Positions 58,197-64,000 of a stretch of DNA of 64,000 nt are shown here, in pieces; the stretch's first letter is position 1; the number at the start of each line of letters is the position of its first letter. Source of the DNA: Streptomyces sp. NBC_00457 (GTDB lineage Bacteria; Actinomycetota; Actinomycetes; Streptomycetales; Streptomycetaceae). The position numbers and the translations under genes are program-made. Location of the stretch: assembly GCF_036014015.1 (NCBI RefSeq), contig NZ_CP107905.1:8556001-8620000 (forward strand). Reading direction: 5' to 3'. The notes beneath the pieces were generated by a model. It was not told the DNA's origin and ran no database searches. It saw nothing but the letters and a program-made list of their open reading frames with translations.

Positions 58197-58546
58197 CCGC
58201 GCACTGGACCCGGCGCGCGCCCCGGCACCTGACGGACCGGGGCGCGCGCCGTTCTCTGTCTGTCTCCCCCGGGCCGGGAACACCCGGGGCCGCGGGCGCA
58301 TTGAACTGCACAGCACCGCACTCTTCGCCCCTAAGGAGGAATCCGCGCCCGGAGAATCGGCAGAGCTGATCTACTGGCGAGAACTGTGAGGTCGCCTGGC
58401 ACTCTGTGTGTCGGCGATGTGACAGGCGCATGAAACGGTTTGCCGAACATGCGTAGGGTGCAGAGAACTCATCAGAAGGAGTGCGCCCGGATGGCGGTGC
58501 ACCGGCAGCGGACCGACGAGCCAGGGCGAAGGAGGGAGCCGGAGCT
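58197..58546. other. Intergenic region after the betaine transporter
   Basis: These 350 bases hold the strong terminator at 58211-58251. A TAGGGT at 58454-58459 could be a -10 element for the next regulator. A short reading frame opens at ATG 58491 with a ribosome binding site (gaaggagtg) but resembles nothing and runs out of frame through the regulator gene. Confidence 0.45.
58211..58251 (+). terminator. Terminator of the betaine transport operon
   Basis: A perfect 15-bp stem (CGGCGCGCGCCCCGG with CCGGGGCGCGCGCCG, 11-base loop) is followed by the pyrimidine tract gttctctgtctgtct, 15 bases after the stop. Confidence 0.92.
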
Positions 58547-59113
58547 ATGGGCGACCACAAAGAACAACCGCTTCGCGTGGGCGCGGCCGTACGGCGGCGG
58601 CGCCGGGCGCTGGACCTCACGCTCGCCGTCGTGGCCGAGCGCAGCGGCCTGTCGGTCCCGTTCCTGAGCCAGGTCGAGAACGACCGCGCGCGCCCCAGCA
58701 GAAGCTCCCTGGAGAAGGTGGCCGACGCCCTGCGCACCACCGCCGTGGAACTCCTCGCCGCCGCCGACCCGGCGTGCAGCGTCGACGTCGTCCGCGCGGA
58801 GTGCGAATCGGGCCCGGAACCCAGCACGCGTTCCCTGGTGCGCGGTCACCACCAGATGCACGCCTCGGAGTTCACCGGCGACCATGACGCGGGCCGTGAA
58901 TTCCAGTACCGCAACGACCAGTTGATGTACGTCGCCGACGGAGCGGTGGAGATCGAGGCGGAGGGCCGCGCCTACCGCCTGGGCCGTGGCGACACCTTGT
59001 ACCTCACAGGCGGGGTGCGGCACCGCTGGCGTGCCACCGAGCCGGACACCCGGGTGGTCGTCGTCGCGGTGGCCGAGCACATCGAGGCTGTCCGGGACCG
59101 GCCGCGCAGGTGA
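58547..59113 (+). CDS. XRE-family regulator with cupin domain
   Basis: The 188-residue protein joins an N-terminal XRE helix-turn-helix (about 12-65, RRRRALDLTLAVVAERSGLS, SQVENDRARPSRSSLEKVA) to a C-terminal cupin (about 110-180, VADGAVEIEAEGRAYRLGRG, GVRHRWRATEPD). Such proteins sense small ligands and regulate catabolic or transport genes. ATG at 58547 follows gaaggagggagcc. Its stop overlaps the next start (GTGA), so it is coupled to the BtuF-like gene. Confidence 0.9.
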   Translation: MGDHKEQPLRVGAAVRRRRRALDLTLAVVAERSGLSVPFLSQVENDRARPSRSSLEKVADALRTTAVELLAAADPACSVDVVRAECESGPEPSTRSLVRGHHQMHASEFTGDHDAGREFQYRNDQLMYVADGAVEIEAEGRAYRLGRGDTLYLTGGVRHRWRATEPDTRVVVVAVAEHIEAVRDRPRR

Positions 59114-59829
59114 GAGTCGTCTCCCTCGTCCCGTCGCTCACCGAGGCCGTGGCCCTGACACTGCCGGGGACCCTCGTCGGCGCCACGGACTGGTGCACCC
59201 GTCCGGCGGACCTGGACGTGCCCCGCGTCGGCGGCACCAAGAACCCGGCGATCGGCCGGATCACCGCGCTCCGCCCCGACCTGGTCGTCGCCAACGAGGA
59301 GGAGAACCAGGCACCGGACCTCCAGGCCCTGCGCTCCAGCGGCATCGCCGTCCTGGTCACCGAGGTGCGGAGCGTGCCGCAGGCCTTCAGCGAACTGGAC
59401 CGGATGCTGACCGCCTGCGGCGCGAAGAGCCGCCCCCGCTGGCTGGACGAGGCGGAGACGGCCTGGTCCACGCTCCCGGCCCCGCAGACCCGCACGACGG
59501 CGGTCGTCCCCATCTGGCGCCGCCCCTGGATGGTCCTGGGCCGGGACACCTTCGCGGGCGACGTACTGTCCCGTCTCGGCGTGGACAACCTGTACGCGAC
59601 CCACCCCGAGCGCTACCCCCGCATCCCGGTGGCCGAACTGTGCGCGGCGGCCCCCGACTTGGTGGTGCTCCCGGACGAGCCGTACCGCTTCACGCCGGAC
59701 GACGGCCCGGAGGCCTTCCCGGACCTGCCCTGCGCACTGCTCGACGGACGCCACCTCACCTGGTACGGCCCGTCGCTGACCGAGACCCCACGCGTGCTGG
59801 CCCAGGCCCTGCGAGCAGCGCACCGCTGA
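59110..59829 (+). CDS. BtuF-like helical-backbone metal receptor without signal peptide
   Basis: The 239-residue protein has the periplasmic-binding-protein class III fold of cobalamin/haem receptors (MRVVSLVPSLTEAVALTLPG, RVGGTKNPAIGRITALRPDL, VPIWRRPWMVLGRDTFAGDV). It begins directly at the first beta strand and shows no signal peptide or lipobox, so it should be cytoplasmic. No transporter genes accompany it. GTG at 59110 overlaps the regulator stop. Its last 74 bases overlap the convergent transporter gene. The function is unknown; a ligand sensor or chaperone is conceivable. Confidence 0.82.
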   Translation: MRVVSLVPSLTEAVALTLPGTLVGATDWCTRPADLDVPRVGGTKNPAIGRITALRPDLVVANEEENQAPDLQALRSSGIAVLVTEVRSVPQAFSELDRMLTACGAKSRPRWLDEAETAWSTLPAPQTRTTAVVPIWRRPWMVLGRDTFAGDVLSRLGVDNLYATHPERYPRIPVAELCAAAPDLVVLPDEPYRFTPDDGPEAFPDLPCALLDGRHLTWYGPSLTETPRVLAQALRAAHR

Positions 59830-60922
59830 CCAGTCCGCGCGCCGTATACGCGGCGGCCGTGCCCCAGGCGACGACCAGGACGACGTACAAGCCAATCGCA
59901 AGCCACGCGAAGACGACGAGCCCGGTGTGCCGCGACAGCGCCTCCGCGCCGGTGACACACGTGCCCACCGGAAAGGTGAACGCCCACCAGGTCATCGCGA
60001 ACCTCATCCCGTCCCGCCGGGCACGCACCACACAGGCGGCGGCGAAGACCGACCAGAGCAGGGCGAAGCCCATCACCGGCACGCCGTACAGCACGGCGAG
60101 GATCCCGAACCCGTCGCTGTACGGGGCGGGCACGACCCCGGGGGCCACGTCCGCGAAGTGGCCGACGGCGGTGGTGGACTGCCCGAGCGGCCCCAGTACG
60201 AGAAAGAGCGTGGGCGTGAGCGCGAGCGGCAACGGCCCCCCGGTGATCAGCCGCCCGAAGACCAGCGGCAGCATGAGCAGCGTCCCGAGAAGACTGACCC
60301 CGAACAACCCGACGCAGCCGAGCAGCAGCGTCTCCTGAGCCTGCCCCGCCGGCAGATACGGCACGAGGAGCGGCCCGAGCGCGGCGGACACCATGGGCGC
60401 GACGACGGGCAACAGCCATACGGGCGTGGCCTGATGCGGCTCCACCCGATGTCGTACGGCCATCAGGTACGGCACGGCGACAGCGGCCGCGAGCCCCACG
60501 ACCGTCCCGGCGGTGAACAGCACGGCATCGAGCGCGACCGCCGCGTCCGTCCCGATCCAGTCCCGTCCGACGGTGAGGGCACCGCCGCCGACGGCCAGCA
60601 GGGCCATGGCGAGGCAGCCGTAGAAGGGCGCGACGGCCGGGTCGAGGAGATGGGCGCGTGCCTGGTCGCGGTGGTGAACCCAGTGGAGGGCGCGAGCACA
60701 GAGCAGGGCGGCGAGCAGGAGAAGGGAGAAGGCCCACACCGCCGCACAGAGGGTACGCAGGCCGGGGATGCCGGAGAGGGGAGTGGGCAGGGCGGCGCCG
60801 GCGGTGGCGACGATGGCGGTGCCCATGACGGTGGCGTACCAGTTGGGTCCGAGGTGACGGACGGCCGGGACGCGCGGGGGCCGTGCGGTGGCACGGGGGA
60901 GGGGCTGGACTGCGGTGACCAT
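59756..60922 (-). CDS. TDT-family transporter (TehA/SLAC1/malate-type)
   Basis: The 388-residue membrane protein has about ten helices. The first is preceded by LGPNWYATVMGTAIVATAGA, the family landmark near its N-terminus; FAMTWWAFTFPVGTCVTGAE is the second landmark near the C-terminus. Family members export tellurite, sulfite or dicarboxylates. ATG at 60922 (MVTAVQPLP). It is divergent from a LysR gene across 70 bases, which probably regulates it. The 3' end overlaps the convergent BtuF-like gene by 74 bases. Confidence 0.88.
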   Translation of the reverse strand: MVTAVQPLPRATARPPRVPAVRHLGPNWYATVMGTAIVATAGAALPTPLSGIPGLRTLCAAVWAFSLLLLAALLCARALHWVHHRDQARAHLLDPAVAPFYGCLAMALLAVGGGALTVGRDWIGTDAAVALDAVLFTAGTVVGLAAAVAVPYLMAVRHRVEPHQATPVWLLPVVAPMVSAALGPLLVPYLPAGQAQETLLLGCVGLFGVSLLGTLLMLPLVFGRLITGGPLPLALTPTLFLVLGPLGQSTTAVGHFADVAPGVVPAPYSDGFGILAVLYGVPVMGFALLWSVFAAACVVRARRDGMRFAMTWWAFTFPVGTCVTGAEALSRHTGLVVFAWLAIGLYVVLVVAWGTAAAYTARGLVSGALLAGPGPARVGSRSATGRTR

Positions 60923-60992
60923 GCAGTCACCGTGCCGCCGCGGACGGCCGCCGACCAGAGAGCACGCACCTATGAGGGCATAAACTGACCTT

Positions 60993-61919
60993 ATGAGCAG
61001 CGCCACGGAAGAACCCCACCGCCCTCCGGCCCTCCTCGCCCACCGGGTGCCGGACCTGGGAGCCCTGGAGCTGCTGCTGGCGGTCGCACGGCTCGGCAGC
61101 CTGGGCGGTGCGGCCCGCGAAATGGGCATCACCCAGCCCGCGGCGAGCAGCCGGATCCGCTCGATGGAACGCCAGCTGGGCGTGGCGCTGGTGGACCGCT
61201 CCCCACGAGGCTCCCGTTTGACGGACGCCGGCGCCCTGGTGACGGACTGGGCCCGCAGAATCGTCGAGGCAGCCGAGGCCTTCGACGCGGGCGCCCAGGC
61301 ACTACGCGACCGCAGGGACTCCCGCCTCAGGGTCGCGGCGAGCATGACGATCGCCGAATACCTGCTGCCGGGCTGGCTCCTGGCCCTGCGCGCCGCCCGC
61401 CCCGACACCGCGGTGTCCCTCCACGCGGGCAACTCGACAGCGGTGGCCCAACGCCTGCTCTCCGACGAGGCCGACCTGGGCTTCGTAGAAGGCCTGTCCG
61501 TTCCGACCGGCCTCGACTCGGTGGTCATAGCCCACGACCACCTGATCGTCGTCACGGCCCCGGGCCACCCCTGGGCCCGCCGCCGAAGCCCCCTGGCGGC
61601 GCCCGAACTGGCGGCAACCCCCCTCATCCTCCGCGAGAAGGGCTCCGGCACCCGCCAGGTCCTCGACGCGGCCCTCGGCGGCCTCGCCAGACCCCTGATC
61701 GAACTCTCCTCCACCACGGCGGTAAAGGCAGCAGCGGTGAGCGGCGCGGGCCCGGCGGTCCTCAGCGAGCTGGCGGTAGGCGAGGAACTGGCAATGCGCC
61801 GCCTGGTCCGCGTCCCCCTCGAAAAGGTCTCCTTGGCAAGAGACCTCCGAGCAGTCTGGCCCACGGGCCACCGCCCAACGGGCCCAGCGAGGGACTTGCT
61901 GTCGCTGACGAGGGGCTAG
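60993..61919 (+). CDS. LysR-family regulator
   Basis: The 308-residue protein has the LysR helix-turn-helix (ALELLLAVARLGSLGGAARE, GITQPAASSRIRSMERQLGV) and an effector domain (about 105-300) with RLRVAASMTIAEYLLPGWL. The organisation resembles CysB/Cbl-like LysR members next to sulfite exporters. ATG at 60993. It is divergent from the TDT transporter, its likely target. Confidence 0.9.
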   Translation: MSSATEEPHRPPALLAHRVPDLGALELLLAVARLGSLGGAAREMGITQPAASSRIRSMERQLGVALVDRSPRGSRLTDAGALVTDWARRIVEAAEAFDAGAQALRDRRDSRLRVAASMTIAEYLLPGWLLALRAARPDTAVSLHAGNSTAVAQRLLSDEADLGFVEGLSVPTGLDSVVIAHDHLIVVTAPGHPWARRRSPLAAPELAATPLILREKGSGTRQVLDAALGGLARPLIELSSTTAVKAAAVSGAGPAVLSELAVGEELAMRRLVRVPLEKVSLARDLRAVWPTGHRPTGPARDLLSLTRG

Positions 61920-61930
61920 CCCAGCCAGTC

Positions 61931-62165
61931 CAGCCCCGGCGCACAATCCAGCCCCTGCCGCACAATGCAGCCCCTGCGACGGGAAATTCCAGCCCCTCCG
62001 GCGGGGAAATGTCAGCCCCTCCGGCGGGAAAATTTCAGCCCCTCCGGCGTTTGAGGAGCGGGGGTCCGGGGGCTGGCCCCCGAACGGGGTCCAGGGGCGG
62101 AGCCCCTGGTGGGGTCGAAGGGGCGAAGCCCCTGGAGGATGGGACGGGTAGGGGCGGCGGGGGCG
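61931..62165. repeat. Tandem and mosaic repeat spacer
   Basis: Six degenerate units sharing CAGCCCC start at 61931, 61949, 61968, 61990, 62013 and 62036 (periods 18-23 bp). The last three share CAGCCCCTCCGGCG exactly. They run into the common Streptomyces element CCGGCGTTTGAGGAGCGGGG, followed by hairpins GGGGGCTGGCCCCC (near 62068), CCAGGGGC-gga-GCCCCTGG (62091-62109) and GGGGCGAAGCCCC (near 62120). The stretch separates convergent lysR and GATase genes and may terminate both. Confidence 0.75.
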
Positions 62166-62177
62166 AAAACCCGCCGG

Positions 62178-62861
62178 TCACGCTGCCGCACGCACCAGCG
62201 CCTCCATGACCCGCAGATCCTCCCCCATCTCCGGATGCCACTGCACCCCCAACACCCACCCGCCAGCAGGCAGTTCCACCGCCTCCACAGTCCCGTCCCC
62301 CGCATACGCCGACACCACAAGCCCCGCCCCCAGCCGATCCACGGCCTGATGGTGATACGTCGGCACAGCCGTCTCCTCCGGGACGGCACCCGCATACAAC
62401 GTCCCCGGCACAGGCTTCACCGAGTGCCGCCCGAAGACACCCACCACCTCCGCATGCCCGTCGAGATGCTGAACGAGCGTGCCGCCAAGGGCGACGTTCA
62501 GCAGCTGCATCCCCCGGCAGATGCCCAGCAACGGCACGCGGGCCTCCAACGCGGCCTCGATCAGCGCAAGCTCCCACGCGTCCCGCGCCCGCGCCGGCGG
62601 CCCGGTCCGGGCGTCGCGCTCGGCGCCGTAGCGAACCGGCTCGACATCCGGCCCACCCGCGATCACCAGCCCGTCCAGCCGCGCCACGGCCGCCGCGGCG
62701 AGCGAAGGCTCGTCCGGCGGAAGCATCACCGCCAGCCCGCCCGCCGCCTGCACGAGCCGCGGATACCCGGCGGGCAGCAGCGCGGCCTCCAGTTCCCAGA
62801 CCCCCCAGCGGGCCCCGGCCTCCAGATACGTACTGATGCCGATCAACGGCCTGCCGGTCAT
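62178..62861 (-). CDS. Class I glutamine amidotransferase, gamma-glutamyl-GABA hydrolase type (PuuD-like)
   Basis: The 227-residue enzyme has the nucleophile elbow LLGICRGMQLLNVALGG (catalytic Cys), the DGLVIAGGPDVEPVRYG oxyanion segment and the His/Glu pair in GVQWHPEMG. PuuD-type enzymes hydrolyse gamma-glutamylated amine products. Position beside a glnA4-like gene supports that role. ATG at 62861 follows GGGAGGACGT; a start 7 codons upstream lacks a site. It is second in the leftward regulator operon. Confidence 0.9.
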   Translation of the reverse strand: MTGRPLIGISTYLEAGARWGVWELEAALLPAGYPRLVQAAGGLAVMLPPDEPSLAAAAVARLDGLVIAGGPDVEPVRYGAERDARTGPPARARDAWELALIEAALEARVPLLGICRGMQLLNVALGGTLVQHLDGHAEVVGVFGRHSVKPVPGTLYAGAVPEETAVPTYHHQAVDRLGAGLVVSAYAGDGTVEAVELPAGGWVLGVQWHPEMGEDLRVMEALVRAAA

Positions 62862-62934
62862 ACGTCCTCCCGCTCCCTTCAATGGATCGCGCTCACACCA
62901 TTGCCGTAACCATCCTCCAACCGCAAGCCCGCCC

Positions 62935-63672
62935 TCAGGCCAGGAACCCCCGCAGCAGCGCCGCCGTCCCCCCGCAGTGCTCCCGCATCATCTCCCGCGC
63001 CCCGTCCGCGTCCCCGTCCAGCACCGCCTCGACGATCGCGATGTGCTGCCGCTGGGAGTGCTCGAGGTTGCGGACGAGGAGCGGGATGCAGTCCAGCAGG
63101 TCGTTCACCGTGGCCCGGACCGCCGCGTACTGCGCGGTCAGCGACGGTGACCCGCACAGCTCGGCCAGGGTGAGGTGGAGCAGTGTGTCCAGCCTGCGGT
63201 AGTCGGACAGCGGAGCGTCCTGTGTGCGGGCGAGGGCCTCGCGGAGCCGGGCGGTCTGCTCGTCGGTGAGGCCGTGCGCGGCGCACAGGCCGGCCGCGCC
63301 GACCTCCAGCACCTCACGGAAACGCAGCATGTCCTCGATGTCGACCTCGGCGACCCGCCGCCGCAGCTCGTCCTCGCCGCCGCCGTCCTTGCGCGGCAGC
63401 ACGAACGTCCCACCGTACCGCCCGCGGCGTGACTCGACGAGCCCCTGGTCCTGGAGCACCTTGAGCACCTCGCGCAGGGTGACCCGGCTGATGCCGAGCC
63501 GCTCCGCCAGCTCCCGCTCGGCGGGCAGCCGCTCGCCGCCGGGCACCAGTCCGAGGCGGACGACCTGGAGGATCTGCTCCAGCGCCTCCTCGAAGCCGTT
63601 GCCCGCGCGCACCGGCCGCAGCACCGGGGTCAGTCCGTCCTGCTGAGTGGTGCCGTCGGGATCGACCGACAT
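62935..63672 (-). CDS. FadR/GntR-family regulator
   Basis: The 245-residue regulator has an N-terminal GntR winged helix (about 30-95, FEEALEQILQVVRLGLVPGG, LPAERELAERLGISRVTLRE) and a C-terminal FCD domain (about 110-235) with probable metal-binding residues in DTLLHLTLAELCGS and HIAIVEAVLDGD. ATG at 63672. It is divergent from the glnA4-like gene, which it probably controls together with the amidotransferase gene. Confidence 0.92.
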   Translation of the reverse strand: MSVDPDGTTQQDGLTPVLRPVRAGNGFEEALEQILQVVRLGLVPGGERLPAERELAERLGISRVTLREVLKVLQDQGLVESRRGRYGGTFVLPRKDGGGEDELRRRVAEVDIEDMLRFREVLEVGAAGLCAAHGLTDEQTARLREALARTQDAPLSDYRRLDTLLHLTLAELCGSPSLTAQYAAVRATVNDLLDCIPLLVRNLEHSQRQHIAIVEAVLDGDADGAREMMREHCGGTAALLRGFLA

Positions 63673-63769
63673 AGGCCGTGCCCCCTTCCCAAGCAATGGT
63701 TCTCCGCAATACCTTATGGCTCTCGGCTGGCTGAAACCAGCGCGCAGAAGCCCGAAGGAGGCCCTTCCC

Positions 63770-64000
63770 GTGGCAGACCGCACACCCCCGCTCGGCGTCG
63801 AGGAGCTGCACGCCCTCGTCGCGGGCGGTGAGATCGACACTGTCGTCCTGGCCTTCCCTGATATGCAAGGGCGGCTCCAGGGCAAGCGGTTCGCCGCCCG
63901 CTTCTTCCTCGACGAGGTTCTTCACCACGGCACCGAGGGCTGCAACTACCTCCTCGCCGTCGACACCGAGATGAACACGGTCGACGGCTACGCGATGTCG
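63770..64000 (+). CDS. glnA4: Glutamine synthetase-like protein, GlnA4 type, truncated by the window end
   Basis: Only the first 77 codons are present. They encode the beta-grasp N-terminal region of a type I GS-like enzyme (VVLAFPDMQGRLQGKRFAAR, FLDEVLHHGTEGCNYLLAVD, MNTVDGYAM). The catalytic domain is outside the window. GTG at 63770 follows gaaggaggcccttccc. The neighbours (FadR-type regulator, gamma-glutamyl hydrolase) match the S. coelicolor glnA4 locus. GlnA4 there is a gamma-glutamylethanolamide synthetase, so a role in amine utilisation rather than glutamine supply is likely. Confidence 0.82.
   Translation, partial: MADRTPPLGVEELHALVAGGEIDTVVLAFPDMQGRLQGKRFAARFFLDEVLHHGTEGCNYLLAVDTEMNTVDGYAMS

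Noticed and set aside
58491..58667. Short gene starting at ATG 58491
   Set aside because: It has a plausible ribosome binding site, but it runs out of frame through the XRE-cupin gene and its product is unlike any family; a leader peptide role cannot be excluded.
61931..62060. CRISPR array at the CAGCCCC tandem units
   Set aside because: Units are adjacent without unique spacers of constant length, and periods drift from 18 to 23 bp; no cas genes are present.

Overview
The window is chromosomal DNA of a Streptomyces species or a close relative. It is very GC-rich with strong third-position G/C bias and many GTG and TTG starts. It carries a complete Pup-proteasome locus, a conservon of the cvn9/rar type and an S. 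coelicolor-like gene order (gylR-metH at one end, a glnA4-like glutamine synthetase gene at the other). I found no tRNA or rRNA genes, CRISPR arrays, insertion sequences or prophage genes.

Region 1 (1-14.8 kb): a gylR-like IclR regulator and vitamin B12-dependent methionine synthase metH; a HAD phosphatase; two tandem paralogous peptide-type ABC binding lipoproteins without a transporter; an orphan NarL-type response regulator; a RecB-like nuclease with a probable Fe-S staple, divergent from a CBS-containing site-2 protease; the tRNA m1A58 methyltransferase; and a small secreted protein.

Region 2 (14.8-34.3 kb): the Pup-proteasome block. Order: a ferredoxin (divergent), arc/mpa ATPase, dop, pup, an HNH/endonuclease VII-like gene, prcB, prcA, a LacI/MFS pair, pafA, two FKBP prolyl isomerases, pafB, pafC, two small genes, tatA, tatC and a HelY-type helicase. 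Dop deamidates the Gln of the Pup C-terminus, PafA ligates Pup to proteins, Arc unfolds the conjugates and PrcAB degrades them. The order dop-pup-prcBA-pafA-pafBC-tatAC-helY is the ancient actinobacterial one also known in Mycobacterium. The HNH gene and the LacI/MFS pair are additions to it.

Region 3 (34.4-42 kb): a nitrogen-scavenging operon (two DUF1989 proteins, a biotin carboxylase of the urea/guanidine type and allophanate hydrolase) divergent from a TetR regulator. By current knowledge this set is more likely a guanidine than a urea degradation pathway. A perfect palindrome between the operon and tetR recurs, slightly degenerate, before an APC permease gene 8 kb away. That suggests a TetR regulon joining enzymes and importer.

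Region 4 (42.2-49.5 kb): conservon cvnABCDE (rar type), ending with a P450 that lacks the ExxR motif; an RluA pseudouridine synthase; and the APC permease.

Region 5 (49.6-64 kb): a PadR regulator with an ABC-2 exporter; an iron-box-controlled siderophore-interacting reductase; a 5'-3' exonuclease; a glycine betaine ABC transporter whose permease is fused to two substrate-binding domains; a cupin-XRE regulator coupled to a leaderless BtuF-like protein; a TDT-family transporter with a divergent LysR regulator; and the start of a gamma-glutamylation locus (GATase, FadR-type regulator, truncated glnA4-like gene). Streptomyces interspersed repeats occur at four places and a repeat-dense spacer lies at 61.9-62.2 kb.
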